Shown here in pieces: positions 21,741 through 33,312 of a DNA stretch of 64,000 bases. Numbering within the stretch: position 1 is the stretch's first letter; every line of letters starts with the position of its first letter. A model generated the notes under the pieces. The model was not told the DNA's origin and did no database searches. It saw only the letters and a list, made by a program, of their open reading frames with translations. The position numbers were made by a program, and so were the translations under genes. Source of the stretch: Lentinula raphanica (Eukaryota > Basidiomycota > Agaricomycetes > Agaricales > Omphalotaceae); contig JANVFP010000008.1 of NCBI GenBank assembly GCA_027919835.1, positions 62,001 through 126,000 on the forward strand, in the 5' to 3' direction.

Positions 21741-24689
21741 ATGAAGTTGGTTGGAGTCAATGTAATTCTTGGAATCAAAATAACATGGCCTGCATTTTCT
21801 CCACCAATAATTCTAGCTTCCAAAACCCTTGGTGTACATTGTGTAAGAATTGCACGTGTTCCATTGCATACTCCAGCTGAAGGATCCAAGTTCCGAAGAA
21901 TCATAATGGGAGCACCAATTTTTAATTTGAGATTTGAAAGAGGCAGGCCAGATCCATTGATTTTGTTCAAATACTCAACAGGATACTGAAAATCACCATC
22001 AGCTGCTTGATCTGTAACTGCAGCATCTGCACTATGATAAGTAAAGATGTCACCCTTCAATGTATTTAAACATTTGAAATTGAGATCATCTACATCATCA
22101 TTTTTGGGAGAAAGTATTGTTCGTTCAAAAAACCACTGATCATTGACTTCAGCTGGTTTAATCAAGTGTAGACTTGGATAAATTGCTGAAATTAGTGAGT
22201 CAATAGTATCTCCACATTTCATAGCAGGATCTAATTTAATTTGATTTTCTGGCCCATTGGCTGATCCATGTCCAACTTGTAATAACCATTCTGCATATGC
22301 TTTATCCTCATCAGTTCCACTACTTAATCTTTTGTTTTCTTTCAAATGAAGAACTTTGATATCCTTCCATAGTCTTGAACGCTGAATGCAATGCCCTACT
22401 ATTTGTTCTCGTCTACCTTAAAACAACAGTAACACCTCCAAATGGTTTATCACTTGAACGAATATCTTGCATTGTCAAATCTACTGCTTCTTGACAGAAC
22501 TTGTTCTGCATTGGTACTTCATCCCAAATTATCAAACTAACTTTTGCAAGAAGTTCTCCTAAATCAGAATTCTTAGGCACTGAACATGTTTTGCCTTCAA
22601 ATATTTCAATTGGAATTTTGAAAGTAGAATGTGCAGTTCTTCCTCTTGGTAGTAATAAAGCAGCAATGCCAGATGAGGCACAACACAGGACCATCTTTCT
22701 ATCAGCCCGCAAATGATAGCACAGTGTATTATAGGTGAATGTTTTTCCAGTTCCAGCAGGACCATGAAGAAAAAACATTTGTGGCTGATTGTTATAGATA
22801 GCATCTCTTATTGCATCAAAGGCTGCTTTTTGCTGTTGATTAAGTTTGTCAATATTATCAACAGCCAGTTGATGTTGTTCATCTGCATTGAAATCCATTT
22901 GTTCTGCAATCAATCTATTTCCAGCTACTTGTTGCCAAAATTGATAATCTGGAACTGGCATGCCAGTAAAATGTTTCAATCCTTCATATGTTCCTGCATG
23001 GAACAAAATTTTATCTATGAGATATAAACCATAGTCATAAACCTGTTCTGGAGTTGGATGAGGAAGAATTTGTGAATTTTGAAGATAATGTTGAAGGTCA
23101 TCACAAATGTAAACTTTGAACTGCTCCCACAATTCAGCAGGCTGAGCTGGATTACAATCTTTGAGAATAGTAGCAAAAAGTGATCTGAGAGTAGCCCCAG
23201 ATTGCATATGTCTTGCATCTTCCAAACAATCTTTCCATTCAGAATCATCTTGTAAAAGACCTCGTGCTAAGCATGCTTCTTTATTGGTCTGATATACAAT
23301 CCCATTATAAGTTCGCAAATCAGTGAATGATGTAGCTCCCCGAACAACTGTAAGTAACAATCGCACATAGAATCTCTCTCCTGCAGTAGGATGCACAAAA
23401 TACATTCTTCCTACAGCATGAGCACCTCTTTCACGTCTTTTCCATTTGGAAGTTTTCTTGATCCAAACCCATGGTCCTGGAAATTCTTGATACAGCAATG
23501 ATCTTGCAAAAGTAACTGCATTTGCAGGATCTTGTTCAGCTTTTTCTTGTTCTTCTTTGTTTGCATTGAAGTATGCCATCAGAGTACTGATTTTGGTCTG
23601 TACAGTAGCCAAAATGTCTTCAGCTGTTGCTTCTGCATCAAAAGTTACAGAGTGAGCTCCTTCTGTATGAATTGCTAATCTAACTACATTTGGCTTTTCT
23701 TCATGCATATCATAGTGTAATAGCCTCCAAACAGCTTCAGAACAGGATACATAGCGTGAATCAAGATATAGTTTAACTTCATCAATGATCTGTCCAATTG
23801 CCATTGTTATGCAGTCATGACCTTTATAAATGTACTTGTGAAGATATAATAGTAAAACATAATGCAAAGGAGCATAAGCAGGACTTGTTTCATAGATTCT
23901 TTTGAGGGGTCCATTCCTGCATTGTAATATTATATCACGATGATCTTTAGGAGCTTCTGGGCCAGGTAAAATTACTGCTACTTCATCAGCTGTTGGCTGG
24001 TTATATACACGTGGATCATTTGTATCAGAGAAGTGAAGTTTAACATAATGAGCTGATATAGTGTCTGGAGCATTTTGTTCAAGGTCTTGAATCCTTTCAT
24101 ATGCAGATTTATACAAATTTACAAAGTTATTATTGCGATACAAACAATCTTGAATAGTTTGCATGACAGGTTGTGATAGTCCAGTTCCATGATGTTGATT
24201 ATTAGCCAACCTCTTTGTAAGAGCTGTTTCTGGACTGATAATATATAATTGAGCATATACAGGAGACTTTCCAGGTTCAGGAAGTAATGATCCCATTGCA
24301 TGCCAAAGTTCACCCTTTATCTTGTATTGTCTAGGACCTGTAGTAGGTAACTCTGGATCATTTCTAGGCTGTTTATTTAGACCCAGTGATACAAAGGCAA
24401 AAGCAGAGTTGTAACTTCTAATGTTCTCTAAGAAATGCTTTGAGTTTAAATCTTGACCTCTGAAAAGATTTTCCAATTCAATTGGATGACTTTGCAAATA
24501 GGGCAAAGAAACTTTTCCAGATAAACAACATGATCCAAATCTCAACTCAGTTGTACTGAGTCTCTCTGACATCCAATGCAAAGCATGACAGAATGGACAC
24601 TCCACATCCATTGGACCCAATAAAAAATCATCATAAATACCATCATCTTGAACAGGCTGCAAACCTATAGGCAAAGGTCCAGCAGGATG

Positions 24690-24722
<33 letters not shown>

Positions 24723-26212
24723 TTGCTGATGTTGATGTTCTCTATTGAAGTCTTGTTGCTGTTGTTGTTGTTCCTGATGATTCATTTGATTTTATTGCTG
24801 CTGATATTCATTATGTATATCTTCTTCTTCAGGAGTACCATGCCCAGGTCCTGGAGGTGGATTAATAGGGCTTGGTGGAGGATCAGCAGGATCATCATCT
24901 GGTGGAGGATTAATAGGATCATCATCAGGTGGTGGAGGGTTAATAGGATCATCAGGTGGTGGATGAACAAAATTAGGTAGAGGATGGACAGGATTCTGTT
25001 GAACAGGACTGGGATCTCTATGTACTAAATTTTTCTTTATTAAAACTGAAAGCATGCAATGTATTAATAAAACTTACTATTCTGCATTTGAGCACCTCTA
25101 CCTCTACCTTGGTTTCTTCTAGAGCCTCTTCTTTGTTGGACAGGAAAAGGTGGTAAAGCTGCTAATTGTGCTTGAAGATGTGGAGGTAAATGTGAATACT
25201 TGATAGAAATATTTAGCAACAGTAATATTTGATAACTATACATGATGAAATATACCTGCTGTGGTGCATTAGATGGGCCAGCTAAAGCATTCTGATGTTG
25301 TGGTGCATTGGATGGGCCAGCTGAAGCATTCTGATGTGGCACATTAAGTTGCTAAACATAAATTATCAAAGAGTTGCTACAGGTGTAAAAATCATTACCT
25401 GGTTTGTGATATTGCCAGGTCCAGCCTGAGCATTCTGATTTTTTGATTAAACAAATATGACATCTTTGTTGAAACAAAAAACTTACTGTTTGATTGGTAT
25501 TATTGAGAGAAGGAACAGATCTAATAGGTACTAATGGTGGAAGTTGTTGTAACTGTGCAGCAATACCTGGTGTAAGATGAAGTGCATGCCCATTATGCTG
25601 AACAATCTGAAAAGGATCATCTTGAGAATGCACTGGAGGTACATAACCTTGGGGTATCTCAATCTGAAATGGTATTGGACCACCAGGGTTATTTTGAGAT
25701 GACTGGGGTGTTCTTCTAAGCTGTGGACTATCCATGGTACGGCTTCCTCTTTCTCTTTGTCTTTCTGCATCTCTATGACGCTGAGGTGTATCAGGAGGTG
25801 ATTCATCCCTATTAATAATTATTAGCATCAAATTGTAATTTGTGTAGAGAACAAAAATAATTAAAGTACATACATGTTTACTGGAGCAAGGAGGCAAGTG
25901 CAAAAGTGGGGAATTTTGTGTATGCAGCATTGGTACAGTACTTGTATTTATCTACAATAGCATGAGGCCACAGTGACATGAGGTAGTCATAAAAGTCGGA
26001 GTGGAAAACAACCTACTAAGAGTTGTCGGAGTTGATGAAAAGCACACTAAAATCCGGACGGAATAGGCATTTGAGGTATTGAAAATGAAAGAGCGCCGAA
26101 AAAGCGCCAGTGTGCGAAGAAAGGCTGGCAAGGCGCTTTGAGGAGCTGACTAAGAATTACATAATAAGCGGACTTGGAATTTGGGCGTCTCGAGATAATT
26201 TATAGTATAGGA

Positions 26213-28476
26213 TCTGGTGGCGAGGTATGAGGCACGAAATTCTTAGCCCATATGCCAAGCTAATCTAAACCGTTGCTTTCCTGCACAGTTTTATTCTGAC
26301 AGCGTAAACGACTGGGATCACGCTCGGATGTTCCATCGCAGGTGCAACCAAAACTCAATCTTTGTGCCCGTTTACCCCTCGTAGCGTCACCAGCAGACTC
26401 ACCAACAGCAACTAGGTCCTCGTCTCATCGACTAAGCACTAGCCGGAGCCTTCCACTTCCTCGTTCTCTCTCAAATTGATTGTTCTGAACAATATCATTA
26501 TACTCAGACCACAACACCACTGCTGACTACGTACGAGCACTTACGCGAGCCTTATGCATCTGCTCTTTTCGTGTTTTTCTTCAAACTCTCAAGTACTCTC
26601 AGCCCTTCCCTTTCGTCTCGTCGCGAAGACCTTATAGGTATCCCTTCTTCGACCTCCCCCTCCTTCCTCTTCTCCCCCTCCGATGGCAAGAGCGAAACAC
26701 TTGTGGTGTTCTCTGGTTGAAGTTACGCAGAAACAGTTGCTGGCGTTCTCAATGCTATCCATTCAACAGAAAACCGCTTGAGGAAAGGTTCGGGATGGCA
26801 CAGCGGACTGATTCTCACAAAGTCGTGCTGTAGCCCGTAGGAGCTAGGTAGGGAACGGGCGGGCAGAGGGGCAAGCTGGGGCAGATCGCTCATGGGGGAT
26901 ATAGAGAATCTATTGCCTGTCATTGCGCGGCATCGATGCTCATGTTGTGCAACAGTGCAACTGTATACATTGGGGTGCAGAAACCACTTCATTTGATTGC
27001 TCTCTTGGCTGTATGCTGCTGTGCTCAGGATCTCCCTATCTCCCTTATCCTTTCCACATCTCGATGTTCCTACATTGAGCATACGTATGCCCTTGTATGC
27101 CTTCATATGCCGAATGGGATGGAAATCAAGTCACTCCCGCCATCCTTCATTTCGAATCGTAAGCTGGTTTGATCATCGGATAATTATAGATAACTCACCC
27201 ACATATAAAACAGAGTTCCGAAGGGGATCACTCGCCATTTCTTAGAGCAACTCAATGAGCTGCGATGACACACCGGATTTAGAAAAAATTCCAACGAGCA
27301 GAAATTTTGACCAATAGCAAAAAAATCTATCTATTTTTCACAACTCTGGAAATGAGACACAAAATACCATATATTTACACATTTGATTGTACAGCAGAAG
27401 ATTGACAATTCAATGCACATTTTTTGTGGTCCAAGATGTTCATTGAAAGGATATAATTACTGGAGGAAGAAAACAATAGAGATACAAAATATTTTGATCC
27501 AGCTGTTTCCTTTTTTGAATCCATATATTTCATGAAGTCAGAAAATCCAGCCAAAACTTGAATTTTTGTCTGCTTTGAGACAACATCTGAATAGGAATAT
27601 TTCTATTGTATTTTTGAGAAGAACAAAAACCAAGCCGAAACCCGGCCTTTCGGAGCTGCTGAAAACCCTAAACTGAATGGAACCGGCCCTTTTCAAATGA
27701 TTTGAAACTCCGGATTTCTGCTTTATTTTCATTTGCTGGGAGAAGATATTTGAAATATTTCCATTCTAAGAATAAATCAATACTAAGAATTGTATGGGTT
27801 TCAGGTGAAATTTTTGCCCATACAAAACATCTTGATCCAAATAAGTCAAAATGTGCATGAAAAGCGCTCAATTCTTTATTGTTTTCTTGTTGTTAAATTC
27901 ATGCCCTTTCAACAAACATCTAAATCCATACAAAATGTGCTCCAAATTGTAGATTTTTGACTGTACTTTCACTGTTGTGGGAACACAATATTTTGTACAC
28001 ATTTTCGGAGAGAGCAAAATTTTATTGGAATTATCTACTATCGGCACAACTTTCTGCTCGATGGAATTTATTCCATTTCTGGTGTGTGAGGGGTTTTCCA
28101 GGATTTTCGTGAAAACCGGTGTTTCTTGGCCTTTCATGAATACAAAGTGTTGTAGATATCCATTCATTCCTGATGTTATACGCATGGTGGATGAGATACG
28201 ATGAGATACGAGTTGATACGAGGTACTACGCTAAGGAAAATTTGGTTAGCTGGTGAGTGATATTCCACTCATCGTCGGTATCCTTCAAATAATTGGAATA
28301 TCCCAGCATTGTATGTTACTACGATACATACAGTACATAAAGCCTCGAACAATATGAACTACTTTCCCCCCCAGAGCTGGTTCTCCCCCCATAGACGACT
28401 TTACATCCAACGCCTTTTTCTACTACTTTCCTACACTCGACGCCGTTCGTTTCTTCTAAAACCTCCAACCGCCGCT
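26213..28476. other. Intergenic, with an AT-rich block at about 27280-28230
   Basis: No gene could be supported. The stretch 27280-28230 is distinctly AT-rich with short frames only and may be a relic of a mobile element, though no terminal repeats were found. GATACGA-type repeats occur at 28190-28225. The last 160 bases are the leader and promoter of the secreted protein gene. Confidence 0.4.
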
Positions 28477-29603
28477 ATGACTCGTCGGACCAAATCTCGA
28501 GTACTAGCTATCTTGGTTCTCGGAGCAGCTAGTATCTCTTCGAGTGTTCTTGCTGCTCCGGCTTCGATACCTCCCCCTCTTCCTCTGTCTCGCATAAGCC
28601 CCAATCCGTTCTCAACCGGAGCACATCCTCCACAATCTCGTTCCGTAGGCCAGACTTTCGAAGTCGCTACGTTGCAACGCTCTGGAGGTGACCATGCCAG
28701 GATCGTTCTTCGTCGAGTATGATATTCTCTGTTCGTTCTCGCTGTTTTCAGTTTTCTGATATCTTTTAAACATCTTAGGACGGTAGTGACTTTACTATCG
28801 ACGATCCAGAATACAGTTTAGATTGGAAGGATGCCACTACGAAGGATGTGAGTATATCTCTCGAGTCCTTTTTGAACTTTTGCTGATATTATGTGGTCCC
28901 TCTAGATGAACCGCGTTGAACTCTCTGTCAATCTGAACCGTCGAACTGAGCCGGATTCTCAGCCGTCCGGTAGTAGTAGTTCCCTCAGTACAGCTAAAAT
29001 ACGGTTACCACCCGAAAAGGTATGTGCCTCTGAATTCTGAACCGATCGAAGTTTCATCCTCTGACTCAATTTGACTCGTCAACTTTCTCTCACTGCGGCT
29101 CAGGTTGAGGAAGTCAGGAATAAGCTCATACAAGAGATGAAACACTTGTATAGCAACTCGAAACACTTGGACGAAGAATGGTGGAATAAATCGGTATGCA
29201 GCACTTAATTTTTTATGAGGATGATCTTTGATTGACCAATCTTTGGATCGTTCTTTCTTTCTTGTTGTCTTTCTTTCTGCGGGTTCAGGAGAAGCACATC
29301 CTCGAAATACTCGATAAAGACATACAAACCTTCGATGCTCTTGAACCGGGTATGGAAGCGCATTTCAAGAAGGAAGAGCATGACAAGAGCTCTCCTTTGC
29401 CTGCTCAACAGAATCGGCAGTTGCGTGAATATCAGGCCAAGTTGCAGGAAATTCACGATCATGCGGTGAATGCATATAGACGGGTTTATATGTTTTTGAA
29501 CTATTTATCAAAATCCGAGGGAGACAAGATCGAGGAACGTGCGCTGGAGAATTATTACACGAGCACCAAGGCTCTTGAGAATCTCAAGGGGAAGCTTGAT
29601 TGA
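28477..29603 (+). CDS. Secreted protein of unknown function
   Basis: Five exons (28477-28716, 28779-28847, 28906-29019, 29104-29193, 29289-29603), all joined in phase 0, encode 275 residues. The N-terminus is a signal peptide with a basic start (MTRRTKSR) and a hydrophobic core ending near AAPAS. A proline-rich stretch (residues about 28-55) follows. The C-terminal half is charged and predicted helical by eye, with long runs of Glu, Lys and Leu and repeated tyrosines. No cysteine pattern, catalytic motif or glycosylphosphatidylinositol signal is visible. Donors are strong (GTATGA, GTGAGT, GTATGT, GTATGC). I do not recognise the family; it is probably an extracellular protein. Confidence 0.75.
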
Positions 29604-30509
29604 CGATCAGGTACTAGTAGATTCAAGTTGTACTCCAGAGCTTGTTGTATTTTAATTCAAACTCTTTCTCGATGTACAATAAATACATAGTGCAAGATCT
29701 TATCCCTCCTCCCATGTACCACCACCGCCTAATACTTTTATACCTCCTCCCCCTCTCGCACCCACACTCACACCCGTAGTCCCTTTTATAACCCCCGCAC
29801 CCCGGCTATCCTTCAAAGCTTAGCTTCACATGTCACACTCAACACGTCCGTCCTAACGATAATCTTAGGTCTGAACGTGATTCATTTGGTTATCTTTATC
29901 ACACATCCTATTCCTCCTCCTGAGCGTATGGCCGATCCTCCGACACCAGCTCCGTTCATTGATGCTTCTGCTCTTCTTTCTTTGCGACGGCTACTCCCAG
30001 TCCCGCGTTCATTTCCCTAGAGGAATAAGGTAGGGAAGGTGTAGACGGAGATGCTTCTACCTCTCTTAACAGGAAGGGGGATGGGAGGAGGAAGGAGGAA
30101 GGAGAACAGAGGAAACGCCCATGATTTTTTTACTACTGGGGTGGGAAGGGCAGGGGTGGGTGTAGTCACGATGTGGATGCAGTTGCAGAGGTAGTTCCTC
30201 ACAATCTTTTCATGCACCGTGCCCACCATCCGGGGCCGATGCAACTTGAAAGCTTGAGCGTTCTGAACGTCCACTTCTACAGTAGTACAGTTGATCCCGT
30301 CCTACAACGAAAAAATAGCCTGAGTATGCCTTATACAAGTACACATTACAACTGTCTCTTGATCTACGATCCGGTATCTGGCTGTATCTGGCTTGTGAGC
30401 AATCATGAAGCTCGAGTCTGGCACAGCGTCTGTCTTGCGAACGTAGCGTATCCTTCCGAAGCTCTTCGACTCCGATCACAGGGACCAGACATCGCAAAAT
30501 TGGTCTCCC
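29604..30509. other. Intergenic, convergent gene ends
   Basis: The stretch lies between the ends of the secreted protein gene and the membrane protein gene. It contains a C/T-rich tract at 29700-29830 and its purine-rich counterpart at 30060-30110. No gene was seen. Confidence 0.4.
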
Positions 30510-31174
30510 CTAGGCCGACTCTCGCAAGACAAGCTTGCCATACGGCAGGACAGGTAATGTATCAGCATAGTTTGGTGGACTGTCGAGCTTGCTGTATGCT
30601 GGAAGGCCATTCTTCTGATCTCCAAGTTCGTTGTGATTCAATCCTCTGCTGACTTTGTCATCCATGATCCGCATGTGAACAGATTGTGTTCGATGAGTGT
30701 AGGCAGTGGGGACATTTGCAAGTTCATCGACGGATAGTGTGCGGCCAAACCTGGTTGGAAAAGGTCGTGTTGGTCGAGGATTGTAAGGGTTGTGGCGTGC
30801 AGAGAAAAACGAATTGATCGGTAATCCCCTTCGTTTCAAGGAGTAGATTCTGTCTGGCTGTATGAGGGAAACGTTTCGATAGAGCTTATAGATAACACTT
30901 GCCGACGTTGTATAACGCTACCCACGACCACGACCACTAAAACCAAAAAGAGCCATTGCAACACATCCTTGATCGATGTTATCAGTCCAGGTAATACTTG
31001 ATGGCTTTGGGACATATTAACCTTGGTAAGCACTTGCGTTGCAGGACTAGAATCATTCGTCGATGTTGATGATGCAGCGTTCGCAGTAGTGGACAGAGTC
31101 GAAGTCGGGTTGGTGGAGTTTGGCGTTGGCGTTGGAGCAGTTGACTCCAGTGCTCTGGACATTAACGCGATCAT
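30510..31174 (-). CDS. Single-pass membrane protein with a PPxY motif
   Basis: The proposed model has exons 31174-30899 and 30857-30510 with a 41-nt intron, giving 207 residues. Residues about 10-50 are rich in Ser, Thr, Asn and Pro and look like an O-glycosylated outer segment. VLQWLFLVLVVVVVGSVI (about 71-88) is a transmembrane helix followed by basic QRRQ. The cytoplasmic tail contains LPAYSK and SPPNYAD; the latter is a PPxY motif, the known ligand of WW domains in Rsp5/NEDD4-type ubiquitin ligases and their adaptors. No signal peptide is visible, so an upstream exon may be missing. The intron is short for this window, but it is the only splice that joins the membrane segment to the tail frame. 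Function unknown. Confidence 0.5.
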
Positions 31175-31829
31175 CTTTCACGTTTTGAGTCTTGTAAAAG
31201 TTATTTGGGCGAGTGGGAGGAGCAAGATCGACTCATTGCCTGCCTTAGCTCTGAGCTATTTGCGCGCGAGAAATCTTCAGAAGTTCGAACAACGAAGTCA
31301 GATGAAAGTTCCTGGCATGCGACCCAAAAGCCAATTCATTCCGCAAGAGCCATTATTCTGGTTTGGAGCGGTGTTAAGTAGTAAAACTTGGTGAAAACAC
31401 ACGTTCGCCTCACCTGTGTGCATAGAGAGGCGACATGCGAAGGCCAGTGCACTAGAATTCTTGGCCTGCTTCAGGTGTTGAGTTTTTCGGAGAGTAATAG
31501 CCGGGATGTCTCATCATCAAGCTTCGCACCTAAATTAGGGTTACAGTTACTTTCACCTCATCAGTCACTTCATCGATATCGCCCACTCGAATAAGTAACA
31601 GATGTTCTAGTTTCTGCTGCGTTCGGGGATTGTTATCGAGCCCGGATCTTCAACGTACAGATGCTGACGATGGAATGACGCGTATACTGGCAGAATATGT
31701 TCAATGCAGCTCAAGAACAAAATCTACCAATCCGAGTTCAGTCCGAATCCGAATCGATTCGAAGTACTTCAATAACCACCTTCTTATAGTGTTACCTACT
31801 GACTTCCATAACGAAAGGCTCAAACCGCG
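31175..31829. other. Intergenic, divergent
   Basis: This is the shared upstream region of the membrane protein (minus) and the frameshifted dehydrogenase (plus). No coding frame or clear TATA box was seen. Confidence 0.4.
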
Positions 31830-32826
31830 ATGGCAGGACCCCTTAGTTTTTCGTCGATGGCTCTAACTAAAACCCACCACCGTGACACGTATCCAGCTAT
31901 CTCTCCAACCAAGCCATCCCTCAGTCAGGCTGGCAAAACAGTCTTACATAATAACAGGAGGCGTCAGTGGAATAGGCTTCGAGATCGCCCGCTCTTTCGC
32001 CAAGGCCTCCGCCGCACGGATTATCATCACAAGCCGCAGGGCTTCCGCCTTAGAAACTGCGGTACAGAAACTCAGGGCCGAATTTCTATCGTCCGGTACC
32101 GAATTCTCGACTCAACAGGCAGACATTGGGAATGACTCTTCTGTTATCGATCTCTGGAACTCCCTGGACTCTCAGGGAATCTTTGTTCACGTACTGATTC
32201 TGAATGGGGCTCACGCTACACCATTCGGGCCAGATACGTTGAGCATGGACAAACGAGATCTCATGGAAGGTTTCGATATCAATGTCGGTGGTAATTTCCT
32301 GATGTCGTCCAAGTTCGTCAAGCAGCGACTGCGTCCGGAGGGCCAGCAGCTCAATCTAGTGAATGTCTCTACGGCTGGGATTCAGAGACACCCAGCACCT
32401 GATCAAAACCCTTACACGACATCCAAAGCAGCGTTCGCGGCGCTTCTCGGACGTATTGCTGATGAACGACCTTCTGGGGACGTTCAGATCATCTCCTTCC
32501 ACCCTGGTCTACTGCACACAGAAGGTACTATCGGCTACTTTCGTCAAGATTTGCCCAAATGGGACGAAAGTAAAACTTTCCAATTCACATTTGTCTCAAG
32601 CACACCTGACATTCTCTATGTAGTAGCCTTACCTGCAGACTTTAGTGTCTGGGCCGCGTCTCCAGAAGCTGCTTGGCTTCATGGACGCTTTGTGTGGGCA
32701 CATTGGGACGTCGATGAGCTCAGAGCTGACAAGGTGTTTTGCTCGCAGCTGGAACAAGAGGGAGGCTTCTTGAAAGTAGCGGTGCAAGGTCTCGGTGGTG
32801 TGTCTTTTGACTCTTACTATAACTAG
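31830..32826 (+). pseudogene. Short-chain dehydrogenase, paralogue 1, frameshifted
   Basis: The sequence is a clear homologue of the three other dehydrogenases nearby. It starts MAGPLSFSSMALTKTHHRDT, but at 31946-31950 four extra bases (CATA) follow GTCTTA, right before the glycine-rich cofactor loop, and shift the frame. After the shift the rest reads well: ITGGVSGIGFEIA, NGAH, the catalytic S...Y-x3-K region with YTTSK, and the C-terminal VWAASPEAAWLHGRFVWAHW. The 54-nt intron at 32570-32623 is in the family position (phase 1). The remainder is intact, so the break is recent, or a sequencing error, or bypassed in some way. Without correction the product would be only about 50 residues. As an enzyme it would be an NAD(P)-dependent oxidoreductase. 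Confidence 0.75.
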
Positions 32827-33312
32827 TCTCCTCTTTGCCGAGCTGTATGCAGCTGTATGGTCCATCTATGAATCCATTCTGTGAATCGCGCTTTATGAGG
32901 CTTTATCATACCACGGATCGCTCAAGGAAGAGTAGAATCAATGATACCAAGATTCTGCATATAATGAGTATTGCTAATTCGTCATCTCGTTGCCGAGCTA
33001 TACCGTCTTGGTCACTGTTCATATTGTCATCCTTCCAGCTCTTTCACTCAATGCGGCTCCGTTGAGGAGCACAAGCAGAATCATTGACTCAGGATAATAT
33101 GATGGAATGAGTTTGCCGACTGTTTCGGTTTTCTCTACCTCATTAATCGCCGAGTGCTGTAGTAAGCACCAGTGGCCAGTGACCATACTCCTGAGTCCTC
33201 ATCGATTATTGCATGGCCCGTATTGAGTACTAATTCTCTCCCAAGGATTCTGTGCCAGCCTATAAAAACGCCCTTGGAATGAACTTCGAAATCCCACAAC
33301 TCGAAATTCAGA
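32827..33312 (+). promoter_or_regulatory. Intergenic with TATA box at 33261
   Basis: TATAAAAACG at 33261-33270 lies 52 bases before the ATG of dehydrogenase 2 and is its probable core promoter. The rest shows no gene. Confidence 0.5.

Larger units (their letters stand above)
19951..25930 (-). pseudogene. Helitron helicase, Rep domain deleted and interrupted
   Basis: Recognisable parts on the minus strand are: Pro/Gln-rich N-terminal exons (25930-24790); the conserved pre-Rep region with a CPFCHALHW cysteine motif; a PIF1-type helicase with Walker A GPAGTGKT and Walker B LIIWDEVPM (about 22860-22500); a post-Walker part (22345-21743); and the C-terminal INKAQGQS and YVALSRS motifs (20187-19951). 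Three breaks are visible. The HUH endonuclease (Rep) region is absent: APLHYVLLL joins directly to YLHKYIYKGHDC near 23848. About 36 bases around helicase motif III are lost near 22420, with a frameshift to TAG. A 1553-bp element interrupts the gene at 20188-21740. A run of asparagine codons comes from an ATT/AAT microsatellite at about 24690-24721. Confidence 0.85.
19749..26212 (-). mobile_element. Decayed Helitron transposon
   Basis: This AT-rich block differs sharply in composition from both flanks and carries Helitron helicase sequence on the minus strand. The probable 5' end, read on the minus strand, is TCCTATACTATAAATTATC from 26212, with the A of an AT target before it. The probable 3' end is a hairpin (CCGTG..CACGG, 19762-19778) followed by AAAAAGCTTG ending at 19749, next to a T. 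A TC start, a hairpin near the 3' end, insertion between A and T and no target duplication fit Helitrons. The terminal CTTG departs from the usual CTRR, so the 3' border is uncertain by a few bases. It cannot be autonomous: its Rep domain is missing and its helicase is broken. Confidence 0.7.

Noticed and set aside
24648..24980. Plus-strand frame rich in isoleucine and leucine
   Set aside because: It is the antisense of the ATT/AAT microsatellite and proline-rich exons of the Helitron helicase.
31940..31960. An intron to explain the frame break in dehydrogenase 1
   Set aside because: There is no GT...AG pair of workable length, and the paralogues have no intron here.
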